Source: an uncultured delta proteobacterium (lineage in GTDB: Bacteria > Desulfobacterota > Desulfovibrionia > Desulfovibrionales > Desulfovibrionaceae). Taken from it: DNA of 64,000 bases. The DNA lies in contig CAIMRY010000019.1 in NCBI GenBank assembly GCA_903843965.1, positions 124,001 through 188,000 of the forward strand, given 5' to 3'. A program made the translations under genes and the position numbers. Below the pieces are notes generated by a model. The model was not told the origin of the DNA. It made no database searches and saw only the letters and a program-made list of their open reading frames with translations. Positions within the stretch are counted from its first letter, which is position 1. Every line of letters starts with the position of its first letter. Of the stretch, positions 24,851 to 34,749 are shown piece by piece.

Positions 24851-27205
24851 ATGGACCAGGACCCCGCACCAGGCTCCGCGCCAGCCCCCACGCCAGACTG
24901 TGCGCCAGGCTCCGGGCCAGAACCCAAGTCAGGACCTGGGCCAGACCCCGGCGCGCCCATCCGGCTCATGACCCCGGACGCCAAGGAGCGCGCGCGCCGC
25001 AAGCGCGAGGTGCTCATCGCGCTCTTCGGCGTACTGCTCATCGTGGTGCTGACCTGGGTGGAGCTGAAGCTTCTCGGCGTCAACTCCTACCTTTTCCTCG
25101 GCCTGTTCAACCTGAACTTCATCCTGCTTCTGGTGGTGCTCTTCGTGGTGGCCAGAAACGGGGTCAAGCTCGTGCTGGAGCGCCGCCGCAACGTGCTCGG
25201 CTCGCGCCTGCGCTCGCGCCTGGTGCTGGCCTTCATCTTCCTGTCGCTCGTGCCCGTGGCGCTCATGTTCTACGTCTCGGCCAAGTTCGTGCAGACCAGC
25301 GTGGACTACTGGTTCAAGGCCCAGGTGGAGGACTCCATGGAGCAGTCCCTGGAGATCGGCCGGGCCTTCTACCAGTCGGCCCAGGCCAGGGTGGAACAGC
25401 GCGGCCGCGAGGTCTTGACCCAGGTCGCGGACAACCACCTGACCTGGGGCGGCAAGGCCATGGACGCCCACCTGGTGGACTCCCAGCGGGAGTACGGGCT
25501 GGCCGTCATCGGGGTCATCACCCCTGAGGGCCGCGACCAGAACAAGCACCCTCCCCAGGTCTTCGACCGCGTCTGGGGCGAGGCCCGGGGCAAGATCGAC
25601 ATGGAGGGCCTGCGCAAGAAGCCGCACTATGTCTCGGTGGTGCTCTCCAGCGCGGGCAACGACCTCATCGTCGGCATCCTGCCCGTGGACGAGGGCAAAA
25701 CCGGCTTTTTGCTGGTGGGCGAGAGCATCGGCAGCGGGCTGATGTACAAGCTGGACCAGGTGGTGCGCGGCCTGGACGAATACAAGAAGCTGCGCAAGCT
25801 CAAATATCCCTGGAAGATGAACCTGTACCTGACCCTTGGGGTCATGAGCCTCTTGATCGTGCTCGGCTCATCCTGGTTCGGCTTCCGCCTGGCCAAGGAG
25901 ATCAGCGCGCCGGTGCAGGCCATGGCGCTCGGCACGGAACGCATCGCCAAGGGCGACCTTTCCGTGCGCCTGGACGACACCGGCGACGACGAGCTGGGCT
26001 CGCTGATGCGCTCCTTCAACCGCATGGCCGAGGACCTGGAGGCCGGGCAAACCCGGCTCATGAGCGCCAACGAGCGCATGGCCCAGCAGTACGAGGAGCT
26101 GGAGCGCCGGGGCCGCTACATCGAGGCCGTGCTCGACAACATCACCTCCGGGGTCGTCTCCACCGACGCCCTCGGCCGCATCGGCACCGTGAACAAGGCC
26201 GCCGAGGCCATGCTCGGCATCCACGCCGAGCAGATCCTGGGGCTCAAGGCCCAGCACCTGGTGCAGGGCGAATTCTCGGAGCTGTTGAAGGAGGCCCTGG
26301 TGCAGATCGCCCGGGACCCCTCGGCCCAGTGGACCAGGCAGATCGACCTGCCTCTGCGCGAACGCAGCGCGCGCTTTCTGGTCAACGTGGTGGGCCTGTC
26401 ATCTGGCCAGGGAGGCCAGACGGGGCCGCCTGCCCAGGGAGGCCAGGGGGGCCAGGGAGGCCAAGTCGAGGGCACGGGCCTGGTGGCCGTGTTCGAGGAC
26501 ATCACCGAACTGGAGAAGATGCAGCGCTTGGCCGCCTGGCGCGAGGTGGCCCAAAGGATCGCCCACGAGATCAAGAACCCGCTCACGCCCATCAAGCTCT
26601 CGGCCCAGCGCCTGCTGCGCAAGTTTGGGCCCGGCAACGTTGATCCGTCCTTTGTCGAGTGCGGCCAGCTCATCGTGCGCGAGGTGGAGCGCCTGCAGCA
26701 GCTGGTGGCCGAGTTCTCGAACTACGCCAAGCTGCCCGAGCCGCAGATGCGCACGGGCGACCTGGGCGCGCTCTTGACCGAGGTGGTGGGCACCTTCGCC
26801 ACGGCCCACCGGGACATCCGGTGGACCCTGGACCTGGGCCCTGTTTTGCCAAGCTTCCCCTTTGATTCAGAGGGGCTGCGCAAGGTCTTCATGAACCTTC
26901 TGACCAACGCGGCAGAGGCCCTGGAAGGCCGGGACAACGGGGCCGAAGAGGGCCGGGTCGACGTGCGCGCCGAGCTTTTGGCCCAGGCCGGGCGGGTGCG
27001 GGTCAGCGTGGCCGACAACGGGCCGGGCTTCAGCCCGGAGGAGCGCGCACGCATGTTCGAGCCCTACTACTCGCGCAAGAAATCCGGCACGGGCCTGGGG
27101 CTGACCATCGTGCGCTCCATCGTCACCGACCACAAGGGCGCGGTGCGCGTGGAGGCGGCGCGGCCCCAGGGCTCGGTGTTCGTGGTGGAGCTGCCTCTGG
27201 GCTAG
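24851..27205 (+). CDS. NtrY-like sensor histidine kinase
   Basis: This 784-residue kinase has three N-terminal membrane helices (about residues 50-145), an extracytoplasmic region, a fourth helix (about 322-345), a HAMP linker and a PAS domain (about 410-530). The phosphoacceptor His572 lies in AHEIKNPLTP. The HATPase domain shows NLLTNAAEAL, VADNGPGF and GTGLGLTIV. The N terminus before the first helix is a repeat-rich Pro/Gly segment of about 35 residues. A Gly/Gln-rich insert (26406-26468) lies between the PAS and dimerisation regions. NtrY partners an NtrX response regulator in nitrogen signalling, but none is encoded next to it here, so its output is unknown. Confidence 0.9.
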   Translation: MDQDPAPGSAPAPTPDCAPGSGPEPKSGPGPDPGAPIRLMTPDAKERARRKREVLIALFGVLLIVVLTWVELKLLGVNSYLFLGLFNLNFILLLVVLFVVARNGVKLVLERRRNVLGSRLRSRLVLAFIFLSLVPVALMFYVSAKFVQTSVDYWFKAQVEDSMEQSLEIGRAFYQSAQARVEQRGREVLTQVADNHLTWGGKAMDAHLVDSQREYGLAVIGVITPEGRDQNKHPPQVFDRVWGEARGKIDMEGLRKKPHYVSVVLSSAGNDLIVGILPVDEGKTGFLLVGESIGSGLMYKLDQVVRGLDEYKKLRKLKYPWKMNLYLTLGVMSLLIVLGSSWFGFRLAKEISAPVQAMALGTERIAKGDLSVRLDDTGDDELGSLMRSFNRMAEDLEAGQTRLMSANERMAQQYEELERRGRYIEAVLDNITSGVVSTDALGRIGTVNKAAEAMLGIHAEQILGLKAQHLVQGEFSELLKEALVQIARDPSAQWTRQIDLPLRERSARFLVNVVGLSSGQGGQTGPPAQGGQGGQGGQVEGTGLVAVFEDITELEKMQRLAAWREVAQRIAHEIKNPLTPIKLSAQRLLRKFGPGNVDPSFVECGQLIVREVERLQQLVAEFSNYAKLPEPQMRTGDLGALLTEVVGTFATAHRDIRWTLDLGPVLPSFPFDSEGLRKVFMNLLTNAAEALEGRDNGAEEGRVDVRAELLAQAGRVRVSVADNGPGFSPEERARMFEPYYSRKKSGTGLGLTIVRSIVTDHKGAVRVEAARPQGSVFVVELPLG
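26406..26468 (+). repeat. 9-bp tandem repeat, 7 units, in NtrY-like kinase
   Basis: Seven degenerate 9-bp units, typically gccagggag, encode a Gly/Gln-rich linker between the PAS and kinase domains. All units keep the reading frame. Confidence 0.9.
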
Positions 27206-29007
27206 CCGGGCGCACCCAGCCGCGCCAGGCATTCCTCCAGAGTCTGGGAAAAGGTCTGCGCCATGAGCATCACGTGCTGCAGATAGTAGCGCAGGCTCCA
27301 GACCTTGTCCTCGGGCTCGTCCGACTGGAACAGGGCCCAGTGGAAATGCTGGTTGTTGAAGTCCCCGTAGCGCTGCACCAGATAGGTCACATTGCCCTGG
27401 TCGAAGCGCTCCAGGGCCTGGAGCGCCGGGCCCATGAACTCCTCCCCGCGCTTGATCAGGATATTCTTCACCCCCAGGGCCACGGACCGCCAGACCTCCA
27501 GGTCGCGCCGCAGGTGCGCCAGCACGGGCTGGAGCGGAATCTCCGGGGCCCGGGCGGCCGCCGCGCGCGCCAGCCTGCGGTCCAGCCTGCCCGTGTCCTC
27601 CACCGGGCAGTCGGGGATGTGCTCCACCCCGGGGCCGCTGATGATGGTCTCCCCGGTGAGGCTGACGCAGGGGATGCCTGAGGTGCGTATCTCGTCGCGC
27701 AGCCAGTGGGCCGCGTCCAGGAAATTCAGTGTGGTGTAGCGTTGTTGCCCGTCCAGGGTGACCACGGGCGCCAGCTGCGGCCAGGCGTTGGTCAGGGGAC
27801 GCTCGGGCCCGGACTCGGTCTCATGGATGCTGCCGCGCGCGTAGCTGAGCGACCACGGATCCGGCGAGCAGAGCTGCGCCCCCACGAACACGCAACGCGC
27901 GCAGCCCATGTGCCGGGCCAGGGAAAAGGCCGTGCTGATGACCGAGCCGTGCAGCCGCAGGTCCGGCCGCGTGCCGTACAGCTCCGGCAGGTAGTTGCCG
28001 AACAGGTGCTTGCGGCCAAAGACCTGGCCTCCCAGGTCGGTCAGGCAGTGGCCCACCAGGGAAACGTCCGGCAGATGCCCCAAACCCTCCCAGGAGCGGC
28101 CCGTGTGCACGGAGGTGTCGTTGGCCATCACGAAGTGCGGCCGCACCCCGGCGGCCAGCAGGGGCTTGAGCGCGTTGTTCACGGCGATGACCACGGCCCG
28201 CCCGCGCACCTGGCGCAGGTAGTCCAGGCGCTCCGGCAGGTCCGGCCCGGCGGCCACCAGCACTGCGGTCTCGCCCTGGAAGGCCTTGCGCAGGGGCCGG
28301 ATGTCGGGCCAGCGCAGGCACTCCACCGCGTTGACGTAGGAGTGCAACTGCTGGTCGTAGAACAGGCCGCGCACCAGCGGGCGGATGGGCAGGCTGTTGA
28401 AGTTGGACTGGCTGCCCAGGAAGTACATGCGGTGGCGGTAGAACAAGATCTCCACCAACTCCACCAGCCGGGCCGCCTGGGCTGATCCCGCCATTTCCGG
28501 CAGGCTGTAGAACACCGGAAAGCCCAGGCCGAACAGCTCCGGCGGCAGTATCTGCGCCACCGGCGGCAGAAAGGCCTCGGGCTCGCCCAGCAGGATCAGC
28601 GCGCGTTTGGCCAGCCGGGCCGCCGGGGCCCTGGCCGCGAAGTGCGCCAGGCGGCGCGCGTCGGGCTCCAGGATGAGCAGGAAGGTCTCGGGCTGGTCCA
28701 GGCAGCGGCACAGGGCCGGGGTGTCTGCCGCGCCCAGGAAGACCACCAGGCGCGTCTTGGCCAGCACCTCATCCAGGCTGGCGGAGGGCGGCAGCGACTC
28801 GCACACCGGGGGCAGGTCCTTGTCCGCAAAGGGCGCAAGGACAAGCGGGTGCTCATAGTCCCACAGGGGCGTGTGGGCGTGGAAGGCGTGGTCCAGGTCC
28901 CCCGCCGGGGCGGCGCTGGGCGGCAGGTCGTGTATCTCGCCCGCGCCCGGGGCCTCGAACAAAACGCCCAGTTCGCGCAGCACCGAAAAGTGTACTCTCG
29001 TCTCCAT
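27202..29007 (-). CDS. DUF115 / MptE-like protein (motility-accessory-factor type)
   Basis: This 601-residue protein matches the DUF115 type, also called Maf or motility-associated factor, related to 6-hydroxymethylpterin diphosphokinase MptE. The central domain has the glycine-rich VLVAAGPDLPERLD and VIAVNNALKPLL, followed by VMANDTSVHTGRSW, all typical of this fold. In several bacteria these proteins transfer nonulosonic acids to flagellin. NeuB and NeuA encoded at 49.7-54.0 kb would fit that, although no flagellin gene is in the window. I use ATG 29007 because GGTGGAG is well spaced before it; GTG 29019 is the alternative. Its stop overlaps the NtrY-like stop by 4 bp in convergent orientation. 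Confidence 0.75.
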   Translation of the reverse strand: METRVHFSVLRELGVLFEAPGAGEIHDLPPSAAPAGDLDHAFHAHTPLWDYEHPLVLAPFADKDLPPVCESLPPSASLDEVLAKTRLVVFLGAADTPALCRCLDQPETFLLILEPDARRLAHFAARAPAARLAKRALILLGEPEAFLPPVAQILPPELFGLGFPVFYSLPEMAGSAQAARLVELVEILFYRHRMYFLGSQSNFNSLPIRPLVRGLFYDQQLHSYVNAVECLRWPDIRPLRKAFQGETAVLVAAGPDLPERLDYLRQVRGRAVVIAVNNALKPLLAAGVRPHFVMANDTSVHTGRSWEGLGHLPDVSLVGHCLTDLGGQVFGRKHLFGNYLPELYGTRPDLRLHGSVISTAFSLARHMGCARCVFVGAQLCSPDPWSLSYARGSIHETESGPERPLTNAWPQLAPVVTLDGQQRYTTLNFLDAAHWLRDEIRTSGIPCVSLTGETIISGPGVEHIPDCPVEDTGRLDRRLARAAAARAPEIPLQPVLAHLRRDLEVWRSVALGVKNILIKRGEEFMGPALQALERFDQGNVTYLVQRYGDFNNQHFHWALFQSDEPEDKVWSLRYYLQHVMLMAQTFSQTLEECLARLGAPG

Positions 29008-29458
29008 GGCATTCTCCACCCTGTCTGCCCGGCCGATGCAACCCGCGCGCCAAAACGGACCTGTCCGTCATGCCAGATCGCGCGCACGGCGTCGAGGGAC
29101 ACGCCGGTCACGAGCCGATATCACGCTGACCACGCGCGGAGCCCTGCTGGCGACGCATTGCGGCTTGAACTCGGCCATTGCCGCAGGTACTGTACGCGCA
29201 GACAGGCCGCGCGGCGCACAAAATTTTCGGACTGCTCCAGAACGGCCCGCACCTGCGGCCCGACCCGGCGGCACGGATTCTGCTACAGCACCGGCGGGAA
29301 GCGCACCGGAAACACGGGCTGCGCTGCCGGGCCCCTGCCGGGCGACTGTCCGGGCTGTGACGCCAGCGCCACGCTTGCCGCGCCTGCCGCTGAACAGGGC
29401 GTTTTCAGGCCCGGGCCGAAAACCGCGTCACAATGTCTTGCACCCAGGAGCACCGCCC
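29008..29458. other. 451-bp divergent intergenic region
   Basis: This region lies between the minus-strand DUF115 gene and the plus-strand radical SAM gene and should hold their promoters. One frame is open across all of it but has no protein-like composition. A near sigma-54 match around 29151 has the wrong spacing. I see no terminator or repeat. Confidence 0.45.
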
Positions 29459-30685
29459 ATGACCGACTTCCCAGGCGTCTTCACCCACCCGGCCGGAGAG
29501 CTGAGCAACGGCGCGGTGCTGGACATCGGCCTCAAGTGCCCGCATTCCTGCGCCTTCTGCTACTACAGCTTCCTGGACGGCGGAACCGACCAGTTCGCCG
29601 GGCTGCGCAAGGCCAGCCTGCGCAGCACCGCAGACTGCCTGGAGATCGTGCGGCTGCTGGCCGAAAACGGCTTGACGCACCTGGACATCACCGGGGGCGA
29701 GCCCACCACCCATCCCGGCCTGGCGGACATCGTGCGCGCGGCCAGCGGCCTGGGCCTGGGCGTGCGCGTCATCACCCTGGGCCAGTTCCTGCTGCGCAAG
29801 CACGCCGGGGGCACCCTGCTTGAGGCCCTGCTCGGCGCGGGGCTGACGGACCTGCTCTTCTCCCTGCACGCCGCAAACCCGGACTCCTTCCGGGCCATCT
29901 GCGGCGGCTCGCTGGAGAACGTGCTGGCGGCGCTGGACAGGCTGGACGAGCGCGGCTTCCAGTACGGCTCAAACACGGTGATCACGGAAAAGAACCTGCT
30001 CCAGCTGCCGGACATCGCCCGGCTGGCCGCAGGGCGCGGGGTGTACACGGCCAACTTCATCGCCTTCAACGCCTACCACGCCTGGCGCGGCCAGGACCAG
30101 GCCAAGCTGCTGCAAACCTCCTACGCGGCCATCCGGCCCCGGCTGGAGGAGGCCGTCGGCATCCTCGCGGCGGCCAACGCGGCCGTAAACATCCGCTACG
30201 TGCCGCTGTGCGCCTTCCCAAAGCTGGCCCGGCACGTGGTGGGCGTGCTCGGCGTGCCCTACGACCCCTACGAATGGCGCAACCGCTGCCTGAACCACGA
30301 CCGGGAGCCTGCGTACTGCGCAGAGCCCCTGCCCATTCCGGCCAGCGGCGTGCGCGACATCTTCGCCTTCACCCCGCTGGACGAGACCCTGCAGGGTGGC
30401 ACGCGGGTCTGCGGCATGCGCGGGGACCGCTTCAAGTTCTTCCCGGCCCAGTGCGCCGACTGCCCGGCCAAAAGCGCCTGCGACGGCGTGGACCCGACCT
30501 ATCTGGCGCGTTACGGCGCGGACGAGTTCCAGCCGCTGGACCGGCCCACGCAGGGCCCGCTCTTGGCCGCGCGGCTGGCATACCTGCCGCCGCATCTGGT
30601 GAAGATGCGTCCGGAAGCGGATATGCGCGGGGCTATAGGGCACGGAGCCAACGGGCGCGACGCCGCCCTGGCCGCGCGGGACTAG
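29459..30685 (+). CDS. Radical SAM protein with C-terminal cysteine cluster
   Basis: This 408-residue protein has the radical SAM motif CPHSCAFC (Cys27, Cys31, Cys34) and the SAM-binding ITGGEPTTHP. The C-terminal part holds further cysteines (CLNHDR, AYCAEP, CGMRGD and CADCPAKSAC), which could bind auxiliary iron-sulfur clusters as in SPASM or twitch domains. ATG 29459 has an AGGAG site nine bases upstream and begins just before the domain. The long frame upstream is non-coding in appearance. The substrate is unknown; it could be a peptide, sugar or lipid. The gene is convergent with the TPR-fused radical SAM gene, with a 4-bp overlap of stops. The DUF115 gene lies divergently upstream. Confidence 0.82.
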   Translation: MTDFPGVFTHPAGELSNGAVLDIGLKCPHSCAFCYYSFLDGGTDQFAGLRKASLRSTADCLEIVRLLAENGLTHLDITGGEPTTHPGLADIVRAASGLGLGVRVITLGQFLLRKHAGGTLLEALLGAGLTDLLFSLHAANPDSFRAICGGSLENVLAALDRLDERGFQYGSNTVITEKNLLQLPDIARLAAGRGVYTANFIAFNAYHAWRGQDQAKLLQTSYAAIRPRLEEAVGILAAANAAVNIRYVPLCAFPKLARHVVGVLGVPYDPYEWRNRCLNHDREPAYCAEPLPIPASGVRDIFAFTPLDETLQGGTRVCGMRGDRFKFFPAQCADCPAKSACDGVDPTYLARYGADEFQPLDRPTQGPLLAARLAYLPPHLVKMRPEADMRGAIGHGANGRDAALAARD

Positions 30686-32610
30686 GCGGTCGGCCCGCCC
30701 GGCAGATCATCCGACAGATCGTCCGGCAAATCGCCCAGCAGGTCGCCCAGCAAATCGTGAAAGGGCTTGGGACCGGCGTCGAGGCGCAGGGCCTCGCGGC
30801 AGCTTTCGAGGGCCTCGGCCCTGCGGCCAAGGCCGACCAGGGCCTGGGCCAGGCGGTAGCGGAACCAGGGGAAGGACGGATCGCGCTCCACAGCGGTGCG
30901 GATGTTGCGTTCGGCCTCCTCGAAGCGGACGTCCTGCAGGCAGGCCAGGCCGTATTCGAAGGGCGGCCAGGGTCCGGCGTCCACGGTGTGCTCCAGGGCC
31001 TCGCGCAGCAGGTCCACGGCGGCCTTGACCTCGCCCTGGCGCAGGCAGGCCAAGCCGCGCAGGTGCGCCGCCCTGCCCCGCCCACGGGGCAGCCTGGCCA
31101 GGCAGGCGGCCACGGTCTCCACCTCGGCCCAGGCCTGCCGCCGCAGCAGCTCATCGCCCCGGTCGCCCAGGTAGCCGAGGACGAACGCAGCCTCTTCCGG
31201 GCAGTCTTCCAGAACAGTCATCAAGAGCGGCACAGGGTCGTCCGCGCCCTCGCAGCCCACGTCGGCCAGGATGCGCAGCAGGGAAGCCTTGCCCAGGCCC
31301 AGGCCGGACAGGCGCTCCCACAGCCCGTCCAGTTCGTCCCAGGCCTCCAGACGCAGCAGCGCCTCGCCCAGGTCGCACAGGACAAAGCGGTCTCTGGGTA
31401 TGTGCTCCACGGCCTGCTCCAGCAGCGGGCGCGCCTCGGCCGCCAGGCCCAGGCGCAGGCGCGCCAGCCCGGCCCCGTGCCCGCCAGCGGGCGAATACTC
31501 CAGGGCCAGGGAGGCGTCGAAGGCGGCGCGGGCCCGGGCCGGGTCCTCCGCCGCGAGCAGGTCGAACCCTCTCTCGGCCAGTTCCTTGGCCTCGTCCACA
31601 AACTGGCAGCCCATGAGGCAGCGCGTGCAGCCGCGCCGGAAGCGATCGAAACCGGCCCAGGCCGCACCCTGGCGGAAATCCTCCAGCCAGCCCACGGATG
31701 TTTCCCCAGCGCCCGCCGTCCCCAGGGGATCGCAGAACAGGCAGCCGCGCACCTGCAGGACGGAGTTGACGAAGACGAAGCGGTCCGCACCACAGACCTG
31801 GGCCGGGCCTGCCGGGGCGGTGTAGAAGTCCATGAACTTCGTGAGCATGTCCAGGCTGTTGTCCAGGAAGCCGGGCCGGGCGCGGCGCAGGCTGCGCAGG
31901 GTCTCAACCTGTTCGCCCAGGGCGGCGAGAAACTCCCTGTCGGCTGCGGGTCGGGCCACGGGCTGGCCGGACACGGGATAGAGCATGCCGAACGGGTGGT
32001 AGGGCTGGAAGAGCAGGCTGTCCAGCCCCATGTCCTGAGCCAGGGCGGCCACATCGCCCAGCAGGCGCACATTTTCGGGGTGCACGGTGCAGATGCAGCC
32101 GAGGTCGATGTCGCCCCGGCGCGCTGCTGGCAGAGCCAGGATGGCCCGCAGGTTGGCCGTGAGCTGCGCAAAAGCGCCGGCCTTGCCGCGCAACAGGTCG
32201 TGCACCGCCGCCGTGGGCCCGTCGATGGAGACCTTGACCGCCTTGAGCCCGGCCTCGCGCAGGGCCTCAAAGCGCTCCACGCTCAGCAGCAGGCCGTTGG
32301 ACACCAGCTGCACGTCCTGGAAATGCCGGGCCGCCGCAGCGCAGATCTCCAGCCACTGCGGGTGCAGCAGGGGCTCGCCCCCGGTGAGCGTGGCGTAGCG
32401 CACCCCGGCGGCGGCCAGGGGCGCGAAGACCCGCGCTTCGATCTCTGCGGCGCTTTTGCCCCTGCCCGCGCGCTCCGGCAGATAGCAGCCCGGACAGGCC
32501 AGGTTGCAGCGCTCCGTGAGCTGGAGGTGCAGGTACTGCGCGGTTGTGGTTGCCGGGGTCGAGGCCGGAACCGGCTCCGGGGCCGGGGCTTGGCAGGGGT
32601 CTTTGTGCAT
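30682..32610 (-). CDS. Radical SAM/SPASM protein fused to TPR-like repeats
   Basis: This 642-residue protein has the cluster motif CNLACPGC (Cys35, Cys39, Cys42) and TLTGGEPLLHP. A cysteine-rich auxiliary region at about residues 270-330 (CGADRF, GCLFCDP, CTRCLMGC) looks like a SPASM domain. The C-terminal half, from about residue 335, consists of helical repeats of TPR or Sel1 type (for example ARAAFDASLALEYSPAGG and ERDPSFPWFRYRLAQALVGL, each named by short ends). Such fusions may hold a peptide or protein substrate. The final residues are a repeat-derived acidic tail from 12-bp units at 30700-30759. The chosen ATG 32610 comes 8 bp after the upstream epimerase stop. The substrate is unknown. 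Confidence 0.82.
   Translation of the reverse strand: MHKDPCQAPAPEPVPASTPATTTAQYLHLQLTERCNLACPGCYLPERAGRGKSAAEIEARVFAPLAAAGVRYATLTGGEPLLHPQWLEICAAAARHFQDVQLVSNGLLLSVERFEALREAGLKAVKVSIDGPTAAVHDLLRGKAGAFAQLTANLRAILALPAARRGDIDLGCICTVHPENVRLLGDVAALAQDMGLDSLLFQPYHPFGMLYPVSGQPVARPAADREFLAALGEQVETLRSLRRARPGFLDNSLDMLTKFMDFYTAPAGPAQVCGADRFVFVNSVLQVRGCLFCDPLGTAGAGETSVGWLEDFRQGAAWAGFDRFRRGCTRCLMGCQFVDEAKELAERGFDLLAAEDPARARAAFDASLALEYSPAGGHGAGLARLRLGLAAEARPLLEQAVEHIPRDRFVLCDLGEALLRLEAWDELDGLWERLSGLGLGKASLLRILADVGCEGADDPVPLLMTVLEDCPEEAAFVLGYLGDRGDELLRRQAWAEVETVAACLARLPRGRGRAAHLRGLACLRQGEVKAAVDLLREALEHTVDAGPWPPFEYGLACLQDVRFEEAERNIRTAVERDPSFPWFRYRLAQALVGLGRRAEALESCREALRLDAGPKPFHDLLGDLLGDLPDDLSDDLPGGPTA
30700..30759 (-). 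repeat. 12-bp tandem repeat, 5 units, at 3' end of radical SAM-TPR gene
   Basis: Five degenerate 12-bp units (cggcagatcatc-like) encode the acidic C-terminal tail, rich in Asp-Leu and Asp-Asp pairs. The frame is kept. Confidence 0.85.
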
Positions 32611-32618
32611 GGGCCGTG

Positions 32619-33671
<1,053 letters not shown>

Positions 33672-33683
33672 GTGCGGGGTCTC

Positions 33684-34745
33684 CTAGAGGATGCGTTTGA
33701 GGGTGGCGGCGTTTTCGCGCAGCCAGTCCACGATCTCGCCGACGAGCCGGGCCTTGCCGGTGCGGGGGCTCCAGCCGGTGGCGGCCTGTACGGCGCTGGT
33801 GTCGGTCACGTACCAGGGGATGTCGCCGGAGCGGGTCTCGGCGCTTGAACCCATGGGTATCTCCTGGCCTGTGGCCTCCTGCGCCAGGGCGGTCAACTCC
33901 AGCAGCGACAGGCTCAAATCCGGCCCGCCGCCCACATTGTAGACCTTGCCGCTGTGGGCCGAAAGATTGGCCAGCTGGAGGCGCAGCAGATCATACAGGT
34001 CGCGCACGTGCAGCACGTCGCGCACCTGCTTGCCCAGCCCGCCAAAGCCCAGGTAGGCCAACTTCCTGTTGAACAGATGATTGGCCGCCCAGAGGACCAT
34101 GAAGCCCTGGTCGACCTTGCCCATCTGCCACGGCCCGGCCAGCACGGCGCAGCGGTTGACCACGGCCTGCAGGCCGTACATGTCGGCATATTCGGTGATC
34201 AAGAGCTCCGAGGCCAGCTTGGTGGCCCCGTACAGGGTGCGCGGCCCGCTGAGGGCAAAGGACTCGCTCAGGCCCGCCGGGGAGACCCCGGCTACGTTTT
34301 GCCCCGGCGCCAGCTCAAAGCGCGTGGCGGTTTCGACGAAGCGCAGGTCGCGGATGGGCTGCCAGGGGTACACCCGGCTGGTGGACAAGAATACCAGGGC
34401 GGCCTTGTGCCTGCGGCAGGCCTCCAGGCAGTGCATCGTGCCGGTCAAGTTGGTGGCCAGCAGGTAGTCCGGCGAGCCGTCGAAGCCGGCCAGGGCCGAG
34501 GGCTCGGCCGAGCACTCCAGCATCAGGTCGAACGGGCCCACGGCGTCCAGGTCGGCGGGCACGCGGATGTCTCCGTGCAGGAACTCCACCCCGGCGGCCT
34601 TGAGCCTCGGGAGGTTGAGCTCCGAGCCCCGGCGCTTCAGGTTGTCCAGGCTGACGACGCGGGCGGACGGGTTGTCGGCCTTGAGCAGCAGGGCCAGGGA
34701 GGAGCCGACAAAGCCCGCCCCGCCGGTGACGAGGATGGTCTCCAT
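33684..34745 (-). CDS. NAD-dependent epimerase/dehydratase (CDP-paratose-epimerase-like)
   Basis: This 353-residue extended SDR has TGGAGFVGSS and the acidic SLDNLKRRG at the second strand. The active-site Lys and Tyr are both visible in TLYGATK. Like its downstream neighbour it has GKQVRDVLHVRDLYDLL and GKVYNVGGG. It probably acts on a CDP- or other NDP-hexose. Unlike the neighbour it keeps the catalytic Tyr, so the pair may include one active and one divergent subunit or two successive enzymes. The gene starts 4 bp after the stop of the radical SAM gene upstream, which suggests one transcript. Confidence 0.82.
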   Translation of the reverse strand: METILVTGGAGFVGSSLALLLKADNPSARVVSLDNLKRRGSELNLPRLKAAGVEFLHGDIRVPADLDAVGPFDLMLECSAEPSALAGFDGSPDYLLATNLTGTMHCLEACRRHKAALVFLSTSRVYPWQPIRDLRFVETATRFELAPGQNVAGVSPAGLSESFALSGPRTLYGATKLASELLITEYADMYGLQAVVNRCAVLAGPWQMGKVDQGFMVLWAANHLFNRKLAYLGFGGLGKQVRDVLHVRDLYDLLRLQLANLSAHSGKVYNVGGGPDLSLSLLELTALAQEATGQEIPMGSSAETRSGDIPWYVTDTSAVQAATGWSPRTGKARLVGEIVDWLRENAATLKRIL

Positions 34746-34749
34746 GGCC

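Noticed and set aside
29140-29170. Sigma-54 promoter
   Set aside because: The GG and GC elements are one base too close together.
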